This document shows, piece by piece, positions 22,592 to 30,312 of a DNA stretch of 39,050 nt. Below the pieces are notes generated by a model. That model saw nothing but the letters and a program-made list of their open reading frames with translations. It did not search any database and was not told the origin of the DNA. The stretch is from Nanobdellota archaeon (GTDB lineage: Archaea; Nanobdellota; Nanobdellia; Pacearchaeales; GW2011-AR1), in NCBI GenBank assembly GCA_027858295.1, contig JAQICZ010000055.1, forward strand, positions 1 to 39,050. Direction: 5' to 3'. Both the position numbers and the translations under genes were made by a program. Position 1 is the stretch's first letter. Each line of letters opens with the position of its first letter.

Positions 22592-24295
22592 CTACATTAC
22601 CTCTATTACTTGTATTCCTAATAAGTTCAAGGCATTTTTTAAAACTTGTCTAAAAGAATCTGTTAATTCTAATCTTAAGCCTTTGTAAATTGAGTCGATT
22701 ACTGAACATGAATGATAGAATTCGTTGAATACTTGTGATAATTTGTAAGCGTAATTTGCAACGAGTGCTGGGTTCATTGTTCTGTAGGCGTCTGCTACTA
22801 CTTTTTTGAATTCATTTATTTTTAGGATTAGCTCTGCTTCTTTGTCTTCTAGTTCTTCTGGATAGATTACTTCTGGTTTTTCTCCGGCTTTTCTCATAAT
22901 TGAGGAAGCTCTTGCGTAAGAATATTGACAGTAAGGCCCGGTGTCTCCTTCGAAAGAAATTGATTCTTCTGGATTAAAAACCATGTCTCTTTTTACATCT
23001 ACTTTCAATAAGAAATATTTTAATGCTGAAAGTGAAATTTTAAGAGATCTATTTTCTAACTCTTTTTCTTCTAGAGTATCTCTTGCTTCTAATTCTTTTT
23101 TTACTAAAGACTGAATTTCACTGATTAAGTCATCTGCATCAACAACTGTTCCTTCTCTTGACTTCATTCTACCATTCGGCAAGTTCACCATACCATAGGC
23201 GAGATGTTTTAATTTTTCTTTGTCTGTTAACCCTAATTTATCTAGGACTGAGAATAAAACTTTGAAATGGTATTCTTGTTCGTTTCCTGTAACGTAAACT
23301 GATTCATCTGGATTAAAGTCGTCAAATTTTACTTTTGCTAAATAGATGTCTTGTGTAATATAAATTGAAGTTCCGTCTGACCGCAATAAAACTTTTTCTC
23401 CTAATTTTTCATCTTCTAGATTAATTACAATTGCTCCATCTTCTCTTTTTTGGAAAATTCCTTTTTCTAAACCGCCTAGAATAATGTCTTTACCTTCTTT
23501 GTAAATTTGACTTTCAAAATATTCTTTATCAATTGTAATCCCAAATTTTTTGTAGGTTTGTTTGAAACCGTCTAAGGCCCAAGCGTTCATTTTTTTCCAG
23601 AGAGCGATTATTTCTGAGTCTCCAGCTTCCCATTTCTTTAACATCTCTTGAGATTCTTCTTCTAATTTTGAATCTTTCTTTAATTCTTCTGCAAATTTAA
23701 CATAAAAATCTCCAACAAAATGGTCTGATTTTTCTTCAGCATCTATTGGGGTTTTTCCTTCTCCCCATCTTTGATAAGCAAGCATGGATTTACAAATATG
23801 AACTCCTCTATCGTTGTTTAAATTTGCTCTCACGACTTCGTAACCATTTGCTTGTGCAATTCTTGAGATTGATTCTCCAATTGCCATATTTCTTAGATGA
23901 CCTAAATGTAATGGTTTGTTTGTGTTTGGCGAAGGAAATTCGATTACTAATTTTTTATTCAATGCTTCAGCCGAGCCGAAGTCGTTTCCCTTGTCTTTGA
24001 TTTCTTGGATTAGGTTTTGTGCTAATAGTTTTCTGTTTAGGTAGAAGTTGATGTAAGGACCAGACGTTTGAATTTCTTCAAATTCTTCTGGTGGATTGTG
24101 CATAAGTTCTCTCAAATCCGTTGCAATTTGTTGTGGGGATTTTTTTAATTCTTTTGCAAGAGAAAAGCAGGCAAAAGCGAAGTCTCCGTTTGTGTAATCT
24201 TTTGGTGTTTCAATTAGAGTTGACAGATTTTCTGGTACAGAGACATCTAATTCTTTTAATGCGTTTTCTATGATTTCTATTACTATTTGTTTCAT
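22592..24295 (-). CDS. argS: Arginyl-tRNA synthetase
   Basis: The 567-residue class I synthetase has the N-terminal Arg-specific tRNA-binding domain (about 1-110), the HIGH-type HLGHLRN (130-136) after EFPSPNTNKPL, and a KMSKS-like loop GRMKSREGT (375-383). The C-terminal helical anticodon-binding domain runs from about 450, with YARASSIMRK at 456 onwards. ArgS needs tRNA for amino-acid activation. Length is typical. No Shine-Dalgarno sequence is seen; AT-rich sequence lies upstream. Confidence 0.97.
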   Translation of the reverse strand: MKQIVIEIIENALKELDVSVPENLSTLIETPKDYTNGDFAFACFSLAKELKKSPQQIATDLRELMHNPPEEFEEIQTSGPYINFYLNRKLLAQNLIQEIKDKGNDFGSAEALNKKLVIEFPSPNTNKPLHLGHLRNMAIGESISRIAQANGYEVVRANLNNDRGVHICKSMLAYQRWGEGKTPIDAEEKSDHFVGDFYVKFAEELKKDSKLEEESQEMLKKWEAGDSEIIALWKKMNAWALDGFKQTYKKFGITIDKEYFESQIYKEGKDIILGGLEKGIFQKREDGAIVINLEDEKLGEKVLLRSDGTSIYITQDIYLAKVKFDDFNPDESVYVTGNEQEYHFKVLFSVLDKLGLTDKEKLKHLAYGMVNLPNGRMKSREGTVVDADDLISEIQSLVKKELEARDTLEEKELENRSLKISLSALKYFLLKVDVKRDMVFNPEESISFEGDTGPYCQYSYARASSIMRKAGEKPEVIYPEELEDKEAELILKINEFKKVVADAYRTMNPALVANYAYKLSQVFNEFYHSCSVIDSIYKGLRLELTDSFRQVLKNALNLLGIQVIEVM

Positions 24296-24726
24296 AGAAA
24301 AAAAACATTTCCTGGGTATAAAAATGTTTTTCAGTTGGGGGTTTGAAGTTTGAAGCCTGAAGCTAGGGAGAAAGAGGGCAAAGAGGGGAAAAGTGGGGGG
24401 TTTTGGCTATGAGGATTTTGGGGGAGGGCGAAAGGCAATTGTAAAAATAAAAATCAGGAGGCAAATTGATATTCGGGCCAGTTGAATTATCCGCTCCGCT
24501 GGGGGCCTCGTTTGTTGGAGAAAGTGGTGGGTTAAAAATTACAAGCTTCTCAATTGAGGTTGATTGAGCAGAGTATTGCCCCCTATAATCTGGGCTAATC
24601 CCGGCACCATTCGCTTGAGATTATGGGCGCCAAAATTTCAGACAGGTCAAAACCATTGGAAAACTTTTGACGAAATTTTGTATGGGAGTTATCGATCTAA
24701 ACATACAATTGACTTATTTATACAAA
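24296..24726. repeat. 431-base gap with heptamers, E and C modules
   Basis: Heptamers GTTTGAA, GTTTGAA, GCCTGAA, GCTAGGG lie at 24341-24368. An E core CAGTTGAATTATCCGCTCCG is at about 24479-24498. A family C fold spans about 24590-24680: ATAATC/GATTAT closes the left hairpin and CAAAATTTC (24631-24639) pairs with GAAATTTTG (24672-24680). No gene is seen; the 70-codon frame here is a shadow. Confidence 0.6.
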
Positions 24727-25074
24727 TCACAGAACTAGTAGCTTTAGTTTTATTGCCGAATAGAAGAGTATTGTAAATCCACCCAGAACGATTGAGGCAA
24801 TCATTGCGGTTCTTGTATATTCTTCTTTCATAAATAATCCAAAGAATTTCTTTTCGTCGCCCAATTTATTATGAATGTCGTGAAGTGGGCAATCCCATTT
24901 ATTTATCATTACTGCCATTGCTTCTCCACATAAGGCTATAAAAGATATCGGAAGAATTGAAAATTGTCTTCCTGTGAAACCTGAATATAACAATAAGAAG
25001 ATTGAGGTATATATGAATAAAGCTCCTACGATGTGGAATATTCTTAAGGAGTAAACTTTTGTTTTGTGATTCAT
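24727..25074 (-). CDS. Small membrane protein, three helices
   Basis: The 115-residue protein has hydrophobic helices at about 10-30, 38-58 and 88-110. Between helices 2 and 3 lies a loop INKWDCPLHDIHNKLGDEKKF (Asn-Lys-Trp-Asp-Cys-Pro-Leu then a His pair), which could bind a cofactor or metal. The Cys-Pro-Leu loop recalls small DUF2784-type membrane proteins, but this is weak. A solitary gene between repeat-filled gaps. Confidence 0.65.
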   Translation of the reverse strand: MNHKTKVYSLRIFHIVGALFIYTSIFLLLYSGFTGRQFSILPISFIALCGEAMAVMINKWDCPLHDIHNKLGDEKKFFGLFMKEEYTRTAMIASIVLGGFTILFYSAIKLKLLVL

Positions 25075-25149
25075 GAAGTGAAAAAGAAAAAGTTGGTTAT
25101 TAAGGTTTGGTTAGGGATTGCTTTGAAGAAGGTAACAGATTAATATTAA

Positions 25150-25245
25150 GGTACCAATATCATGACCCGATAGGGGAATCTAGGCCTCCGTTGAATTAAT
25201 GTTAGCCTTCGGCTTCTGGAGTTGTTGGAGATAGACAGAGTAGTT
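25150..25245 (+). repeat. Family D plus E-like module
   Basis: GGTACCAATATCATGACCCG begins the D part (25150-25189), with several changes from other copies. It continues CGTTGAATTAATGTTAGCC, hairpin AGCCTTCGGCT, GGAGTTGTTGGAG and GACAGAG. The D-to-GTTGAATTAA junction is the same as at 16500 and, with changes, 4156. Confidence 0.55.
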
Positions 25246-25269
25246 GAATAGATGATTTAAAATAGACAA

Positions 25270-25812
25270 CTACTTTAAAGCTTTTAATGTTTCTTTAAAG
25301 ATTTCTTTTACGTCTGGTTCGCCTGATATTTTGTAGTATTTGAAATTCTTTTTTAGATATTTTAAGACTGGCCTTGTTTCTTTTTTGTAGACGTCAAATC
25401 TGTGTTTTATTGCTTTGGGGTTGTCGTCTGTTCTACCTTCGTGCCTATTTAGAAGTCTTTTTATCGCTGTCTTCTTTGAGACTTTGTAGAAAAGGACTCT
25501 ATCAACCAAGTTGTGTTTTTTTGCGTATTGTGCTTGGGCCAAGGTTCGAACGGCACCATCTAGAATATATCCTTTTGCGTCTTTTGGGAGTTTTTTTATT
25601 TCTTCTTTTAGGATTTTGAATATTAATTCGTCTGAGAGGAGGTCGCCTTTTTTTACAGCTTCCTTGTAGGGGGTAAGTGGGGACTTCTTTTTCTTGAACT
25701 CTTTTCTTATAACTTCACCAACAGAAATTTCATAGATTTTCTTTTGTTGGAGAAGATGGGCTTGTGTTCCTTTTCCTGCACCGGGCATTCCCATGAAGAG
25801 TATTTTTTTCAT
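25270..25812 (-). CDS. adk: Adenylate kinase (short form)
   Basis: Starting at the ATG at 25810-25812, the 180-residue enzyme interconverts AMP + ATP and 2 ADP. The P-loop GMPGAGKGTQ is at 8-17, an NMP-binding region covers about 28-60, and YILDGAVRTLAQAQ (about 84-97) matches the family's GfiLDGfPRt segment with Ala-Val in place of Phe-Pro. RHEGRTDDNP is the compact lid of short adenylate/UMP kinases. The frame extends 47 codons further upstream, but that leader has no kinase similarity. The bacterial/eukaryotic-type fold is common in small archaeal genomes. NMP preference is not proven. Confidence 0.9.
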   Translation of the reverse strand: MKKILFMGMPGAGKGTQAHLLQQKKIYEISVGEVIRKEFKKKKSPLTPYKEAVKKGDLLSDELIFKILKEEIKKLPKDAKGYILDGAVRTLAQAQYAKKHNLVDRVLFYKVSKKTAIKRLLNRHEGRTDDNPKAIKHRFDVYKKETRPVLKYLKKNFKYYKISGEPDVKEIFKETLKALK

Positions 25813-25966
25813 AGAAGAGGAAGGAAGAGGGTTCTTATAAAAGTTGGGGGAGGGATTGCTGAACCAAGCGCAGATTGATATGTTGAAATAGTCGTGTTGC
25901 AGGGTTACACACCTGGAGTGTTTGTTTTTGGTAGCTAGAAATTTAATTATCAATGAAGGACTTTAA

Positions 25967-26665
25967 TTAATTATCTTCTGAGAGAAATTCTCTTATTTTT
26001 TGAATTTTATTTTTATCTTTTTTTTCTATTAGTAAGTTTCTGAAGATGATTGCATTTTTGTAATATTCTTTTGTGTGACTACATGTGGTTGATTTTTCGA
26101 ATTCGTCTAAATTGTTTAATTCATTTGTTCTATAATGGTCTATGTATGTAACTAATCCTTCATTGTATTTCCAATTTTCTGGACGAATGTTATTGTTTTC
26201 TAATAGAACATGAATCCATTCATGACCTAGAATTCTATTCATTAAATTTTCCTTTTCTTCCTCATTATTTGTTTCTGTCAAAACTGCAATTTTTTCCGAA
26301 TTTCCAATAGTTGTATTTATTCCACTTTGGAAATCTATTAATTTATTTTTTATTTCTTTATTGTTTATGTAATCTGCAAGTTTTTTGTATTTAGGGAGTG
26401 ATTCTTTGTAAATTACTTGCCCGCCATATTCTTTTATTAATATCTGATACTCTTTTGATTCATAGAATTCCTTAATATTGTCTAGTCTTTTTTGAATATT
26501 ATGCCCGTATTTTTCATAAGTTGGCCGTCTGCAATCGCTTAGATAAGTCGTTAGAACTTCTTGCTCTTTTGTTATCCATGCTACTTTGAACCAATTCTTA
26601 TTGAAGTTTAAATTTAGTTTTTCTGATACTTCCTTTAGTTCTTCAAGGACTTTCTCTTCTAACAT
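25967..26665 (-). CDS. Putative zinc metallopeptidase (HExxH)
   Basis: The 232-residue protein contains HEWIH (148-152) after a hydrophobic-charged helix LMNRILG, and an E at 169 in NEGLVTYID, about 17 residues later. HExxH plus a downstream Glu is the gluzincin arrangement for binding one Zn2+. There is no signal peptide or membrane helix, so it appears cytoplasmic. The N-terminal half is helical and charged. The family is not recognised beyond the motif. It precedes adk on the same strand, but 150 bases separate them. Confidence 0.65.
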   Translation of the reverse strand: MLEEKVLEELKEVSEKLNLNFNKNWFKVAWITKEQEVLTTYLSDCRRPTYEKYGHNIQKRLDNIKEFYESKEYQILIKEYGGQVIYKESLPKYKKLADYINNKEIKNKLIDFQSGINTTIGNSEKIAVLTETNNEEEKENLMNRILGHEWIHVLLENNNIRPENWKYNEGLVTYIDHYRTNELNNLDEFEKSTTCSHTKEYYKNAIIFRNLLIEKKDKNKIQKIREFLSEDN

Positions 26666-27215
26666 ATTTATTAATATTTTTGTTGATATAAAAATATATA
26701 TGGGGTTGGAGAAGAAGGGGAAGCTTTAATTTTTATTGAAGGATGATTGCTTCGCTATTGCTCAGATATTAGGACAGTTGAAATAATCGTTCGCGCTGTG
26801 TGCATAAATTGAGATTAATTGACAGAGGAGTTCAAAGCAATAATGAGAAGAAAAAAAATTTCTAAGTAAACTCAGTTATTACAACTGTTAAATTCTCGGT
26901 CACGCCGTGTGCAGGAATGATACCAATATTAATTTGAACAAGCCTGAACCAAAAAGGCAAAGACAATTGAATTAATGTTAGCCTTAGCCCCATTCATTTG
27001 GGAATATGGATGCCAAAATTTCAGACCGGTTAAAACCCTTGTGGACAACTTTACGGGCGATTGAAAACCCTTGGAAAAGTTTTCAATGTAAAGTCGTCTG
27101 GGCAAAGTTTTAACGAAATTTTGTATCGGCTTCGGGAATTGCTCGCAATGGCAGAATAGTCCCAGAATACAATAAATAAAATAAATTATATAAAGATGTC
27201 TTCTTTTGACAAATT
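26666..27215. repeat. 550-base gap with two E copies and a C fold
   Basis: E copies lie at 26761-26830 (CTCAGATATTAGGACAGTTG, then CGTTCGCGCTGTGTGCA, TTGAGATTAATTGACAGAGG) and 26871-26913 (CGGTCACGCCGTGTGCA). The C fold spans about 27014-27123: CAAAATTTC/GAAATTTTG outside, and inside it GACAACTTTAC (27044-27054)/GTAAAGTCGTC (27088-27098) and ATTGAAAAC (27060-27068)/GTTTTCAAT (27079-27087). The Nudix promoter TATATAAAG is at about 27187. Confidence 0.7.
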
Positions 27216-27659
27216 ATGGAACCAAAATATAATGATGAGGATATGAAAAATCATGATGCTGTTGCTGCGGTTATTAAAAATGATGAGGGAATGATTTTAA
27301 TGCAGAAGCATAATAAATATGGGTTTTGGACTATTCCTATTGGAAAGGCAGGGAAAGGTCAAAGTCCGGAAGATGGATTAAAACAGGAAATATTTGAGGA
27401 ATGTGGGTTAATTATTGAGGAGTCTGATCTGATAAAACAAAGAGATTATGAATATATTAGAAATCAAAAGGACATTAGACTAACATTATTCTTATATGAG
27501 ATTACTAAATCTTCTGGAGTTTTAGAAAATAAAGAACCTCACAAACATGCTGAACAGAAATTTGTTTCGATTGATAAAATTGCAGAACTCCCTTATTTAT
27601 CTGATGCTACCATTTTATTTTTAGAAAGTATTGGGATTATTAGGGAAGCTAGGATTTAA
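27216..27659 (+). CDS. Nudix hydrolase
   Basis: The 147-residue protein hydrolyses a nucleoside diphosphate linked to another group. The Nudix box occupies 43-65; the catalytic E58 and E61-E62 and G64 are kept, but the usual first Glu is Gln (position 49) and the Arg of REUxEE is Gln57. Strands around FWTIPIGKAG precede it. TATA-like ATTATATAAAG lies about 25-30 bases before the ATG, consistent with a leaderless start. The gene converges on the cupin gene with one base between stops. Substrate unknown; altered box residues may alter metal use. Confidence 0.87.
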   Translation: MEPKYNDEDMKNHDAVAAVIKNDEGMILMQKHNKYGFWTIPIGKAGKGQSPEDGLKQEIFEECGLIIEESDLIKQRDYEYIRNQKDIRLTLFLYEITKSSGVLENKEPHKHAEQKFVSIDKIAELPYLSDATILFLESIGIIREARI

Positions 27660-27660
27660 T

Positions 27661-28002
27661 CTAATCTACCAACTTGTGTTGTTCGGGAGACCACTTTGGA
27701 GAGTTTACTAATACTACAAATAAGTTGGTTCCATCAACCCAATATTTTTCATTCTTTTCAAAGAAATATAAATCACCTTGAGATATTTCAAAATCTCCTT
27801 TATCTGAGTGGATTATTCCACTCCCGGAAATACATAAATATATTTCGTCACATTCTAGATTTACTGACCTACCACTATCTGGATAGCGGCCGCTAATTAA
27901 TGCTGTTGCGCAACCTAGATTTTTATTTGGAAAATCATAATTCCAAACTGTGCAGGATTTTGTATTTTCGTATTTATCTGAATCTGATTTTTTTATTAAC
28001 AT
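27661..28002 (-). CDS. Cupin-fold protein
   Basis: The 113-residue protein is a single beta-barrel cupin. SGRYPDSGRSVNLECDEIYLCISGSG (split: SGRYPDSGRSVNLE, then CDEIYLCISGSG) covers motif 1, and GDLYFFEKNEKYWVDG covers motif 2. The metal-binding His residues of motif 1 appear replaced (N, E, D), so enzyme activity is doubtful and a small-molecule-binding role is likelier. It converges with the Nudix gene. Substrate unknown. Confidence 0.8.
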   Translation of the reverse strand: MLIKKSDSDKYENTKSCTVWNYDFPNKNLGCATALISGRYPDSGRSVNLECDEIYLCISGSGIIHSDKGDFEISQGDLYFFEKNEKYWVDGTNLFVVLVNSPKWSPEQHKLVD

Positions 28003-28111
28003 TCTATTTTATAGTATAATTAGTATATAATCTTTTGTTTATTTATTGATGATTTAATTTTTATTGTTGCTATGAGGGTTTTATTAATAAGCCTAAAAGG
28101 AATTGTTGAGT

Positions 28112-28175
28112 AAACTCAGATTGATATGTGAATTATCGGTCACGCCGTGTGCATGAATTGAGTTTAATTAAGAGA
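28112..28175 (+). repeat. Family E repeat with 7-bp outer stem
   Basis: AAACTCA (28112-28118) pairs exactly with TGAGTTT (28159-28165). Between are GATTGATATG, AATTATCGGTCACGCCGTGT (CGG/CCG hairpin) and GCATGAAT. The tail TTAAGAGAGGG resembles the ACAGAGG end of other copies. Confidence 0.65.
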
Positions 28176-28213
28176 GGGGTTAAAATAGATAACATATTCT
28201 GATTTTATTTATC

Positions 28214-28531
28214 TCAATAGTTAAATCGCTTCTCGTAGCTTTTATGATCTAGCCATTCTAAAATTATTGAGACTACTAAAATTTCTTGGTTTTCTATAGA
28301 ATATAATAATTTCCAAGCGTTTGGCAAATTGTATTTCTATAGATTATTTATTTTGTACTTTTCTTTATACTCTTTCGGGATTAGTCTTTTTGGTATTTGA
28401 ATTCCACAAAAGGCATTTTCTTCGATATCATTAAAGGCTCGTACTAATTTTTACTTTAAATTTTCATCTAGTTGTTCAAAAGAATTTTTTATTTTATTAT
28501 CTTTAAATCTAATTTTGGAATTTAATTTCAT
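28214..28531 (-). pseudogene. RelE/ParE-like toxin pseudogene, two nonsense codons
   Basis: From the ATG at 28529-28531 one frame of 106 codons runs to TGA at 28214, broken by TAA at codon 27 (28451-28453) and TAG at codon 65 (28337-28339). The C-terminal half reads KYNLPNAWKLLYSI then VVSIILEWLDHKSYEKRFNY, characteristic of RelE/ParE-superfamily mRNA-interferase toxins (LpnaWrL.Y, iil.w.dHk.Ye.rf). The TAG falls just before KYNLP, where a Trp would be natural (TGG to TAG). The start overlaps the antitoxin-like stop as ATGA, so this was one operon. Confidence 0.8.
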
Positions 28532-28800
28532 TTACTCCAAAACAGATTTTTGTTCTTTATATTCTCATCTTTGTTTTTTGGATAATAGATCCAACCTATT
28601 TTAGCTTCGGAGTCTATTGATATTTTTCTTGAATAAAGAAGATAATCAATTATTACACAGAAAGTTTGATACATCATTTTTTTTGGAAGATTTTCCCAGA
28701 GTGCTCTCTTCTTGTATTCTCCATCGTATTCTTGAATAAATTTTTCGACCATCAAAACTGTGTCCAGTCTGGGAAATCTTAAGATTTGTTTTGCATCCAT
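28528..28800 (-). CDS. Winged-helix antitoxin-like protein
   Basis: The 90-residue protein resembles winged-helix proteins paired with RelE-like toxins in small archaea. FPRLDTVLMVEKFIQE (9-24), LWENLPKKMMYQTFCVIIDY (34-53) and a wing ISIDSEAKIGWIYYP give a wHTH. It would bind its operon promoter and the toxin. It is intact, whereas the overlapping toxin gene downstream has two stops. It may persist as a neutral relic, an anti-addiction protein or an ordinary regulator. The RelE pairing is strong; the antitoxin role is inferred. Confidence 0.72.
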   Translation of the reverse strand: MDAKQILRFPRLDTVLMVEKFIQEYDGEYKKRALWENLPKKMMYQTFCVIIDYLLYSRKISIDSEAKIGWIYYPKNKDENIKNKNLFWSK

Positions 28801-28859
28801 GTTATATTAGTTGATATAACAATATTTAAGGGTTTTGATTTTGAGAATTACTTCGCAGG

Positions 28860-28927
28860 CTCAGTTATTGAAGATAATTAAAATAGTCGTTCGCGCTGCG
28901 TGCATAGATTGTGAATAACAGACAGAA
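28860..28927 (+). repeat. Family E repeat
   Basis: CTCAGTTATTGAAGATAATT is followed by AATAGTCGTTCGCGCTGCGT, GCATAGATTGTGAATAACA and GACAGAA. The CGTTCGCGCTGCGTGCA core is identical to that at 19419-19435. Confidence 0.6.
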
Positions 28928-28934
28928 TAATCTT

Positions 28935-29153
28935 TTATTTTTTCTTAATTAAATTATTATAAATTAATTCTAAAATATAAATTACTACTCCAAAAATAAT
29001 TGCCCAAACTATTATTTTTGGCATTGGAGAGGGGCTTGGACAAGGGGTTTGAATACAATAATGTATTGTGCGATTAAAATAACCAACATAAGCGCCCGCA
29101 AGTGAACCCAAAACCAGAATCAATGATTGTACTCTATTTATTTTAAATCTCAT
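28935..29153 (-). CDS. Small two-helix membrane protein
   Basis: I start at the ATG at 29151-29153 (MRFKINRVQSL, 72 residues), not at a TTG six codons upstream. Two hydrophobic helices (about 8-24 and 44-66) flank an outside loop with HYCIQTPCPSPSPMP, two cysteines and a proline-rich stretch. The end is NNLIKKK. No family is recognised; its sequence resembles short proteins of unknown function. Confidence 0.6.
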   Translation of the reverse strand: MRFKINRVQSLILVLGSLAGAYVGYFNRTIHYCIQTPCPSPSPMPKIIVWAIIFGVVIYILELIYNNLIKKK

Positions 29154-29288
29154 ATATTCTATTGGGCTCAATCTATTAATACCTTCTTATGACTTCCAAA
29201 CGAATTGAAATGATGATATACTGCAAAAAAATGACAGCCAAAATCCATTCTGAAAAATATATTTAAAGGAAGTTGTTTTAGAGTTGTT

Positions 29289-30200
29289 ATGGAAACACAT
29301 GATTTAGTTATTATTGGTGCAGGACCTGGTGGATATTCGGCGGCGATTTATGCGGCTCGTTATCAGATGGATGTTTTACTTATTGGTGAGATTCCTGGTG
29401 GAATTGCTGGAACTGCTCATGATATTCGGAATTATCCTGGGTTTGCCAAGGTGTCTGGAATGGAATTGATGATGAAGATTATTGAACAGGCCAAGTTACT
29501 CGAGGTTCCTGTTAAGCAAACTATTGTTCAAAATATTTCCAAGGGTGATGGAGGATTTTTTATTAAGACTGGCAAAGAGGAATTTTTTGCCAAGAAGATT
29601 TTGATTGCTACTGGAACTGCTAGACGTGAATTAGGAGTGCCTAGGGAAAAAGAGTTAACTGGTAGAGGTGTTAGTTATTGCGCTACTTGTGATGCTGGAT
29701 TTTACAAGGATAAGATTGTGGGTGTTATTGGTGGTGGAGATGCTGCTTTGACTGCTGCTCTTTTGCTTGCGAAGTTTGCTTCTAAAGTTTATATTTTTTA
29801 CAGAAAAAAAGAATTTACTAAAGCTGAGGTTGCTTGGGTTACTGAGGTTGAAAAGAATGAAAAGATTGAAGTTATGTTTGAAGAAGAAGTTTCTGAATTA
29901 ATTGGTGAGGAAAAACTGACTGGTGTGAAAATGAAGTCTGAAAAGGAAATTTCTATGGATGGTTTGTTTATTGAGATTGGTGGGACTCCAAACACTAAGC
30001 TTGCTGAAGAACTGGGGCTTGAGTTGTCTGGTGGATCTATTGTTGTTGACAAGGAACAGAATACTAATGTTTATGGCATTTTTGCTGCGGGTGACGTGAC
30101 TGACAGACCTTTCAAACAAATTGCTACGGCTAGTGGAGATGGGGCGACGGCGTGTTATACAGCGTTTAAAGAATTGCGTTCAGAGAAGGCAACACTTTGA
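29289..30200 (+). CDS. trxB: Thioredoxin reductase-like flavoprotein
   Basis: The 303-residue enzyme passes electrons from NAD(P)H through FAD to a thioredoxin. The FAD-binding GAGPGG is at 10-15, the redox CATC at 131-134, the second Rossmann motif GGGDAA at 148-153, and GIFAAGDV (about 263-270) near the end. The usual NADPH-specific HRRxxxR reads FYRKKEFTK, with the last Arg missing, so NADPH preference is uncertain. TATA-like AATATATTTAAAGG lies about 20-30 bases upstream. A family H hairpin follows the stop. No thioredoxin gene lies nearby. Confidence 0.93.
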   Translation: METHDLVIIGAGPGGYSAAIYAARYQMDVLLIGEIPGGIAGTAHDIRNYPGFAKVSGMELMMKIIEQAKLLEVPVKQTIVQNISKGDGGFFIKTGKEEFFAKKILIATGTARRELGVPREKELTGRGVSYCATCDAGFYKDKIVGVIGGGDAALTAALLLAKFASKVYIFYRKKEFTKAEVAWVTEVEKNEKIEVMFEEEVSELIGEEKLTGVKMKSEKEISMDGLFIEIGGTPNTKLAEELGLELSGGSIVVDKEQNTNVYGIFAAGDVTDRPFKQIATASGDGATACYTAFKELRSEKATL

Positions 30201-30202
30201 TT

Positions 30203-30290
30203 CTTTTTCATCTATACAGCATTAAATGATTTCTTCCGTACAGGAAGTACGCTACGAAATGACTTAATATTATCTTGATAAAAAATAATT
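30203..30290 (+). repeat. Family H 3' hairpin after trxB
   Basis: TTCTTTTTCATCTATACAGC leads to ATTAAAT, ATTTC, a tip CCGTACAGGAAGTACG, GAAAT, ACTTAAT, then ATTATCTTGATAAAAAATAA. It begins three bases past the stop codon. Flanking T-run and tail agree with the copies at 14149 and 18250, but the closing stem has changed. Confidence 0.7.
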
Positions 30291-30312
30291 CAAAGTTTGG
30301 GAGAAGGAGGTA

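Noticed and set aside
25813-25953. Upstream extension of adenylate kinase (47 codons)
   Set aside because: The P-loop strand begins at MKKILFMG, and the extension has no family similarity.
28214-28531. Stop-codon recoding as an explanation for the broken toxin
   Set aside because: Two different stops (TAA and TAG) occur, and all intact genes here end normally at TAA, TAG or TGA; plain nonsense mutation is simpler.
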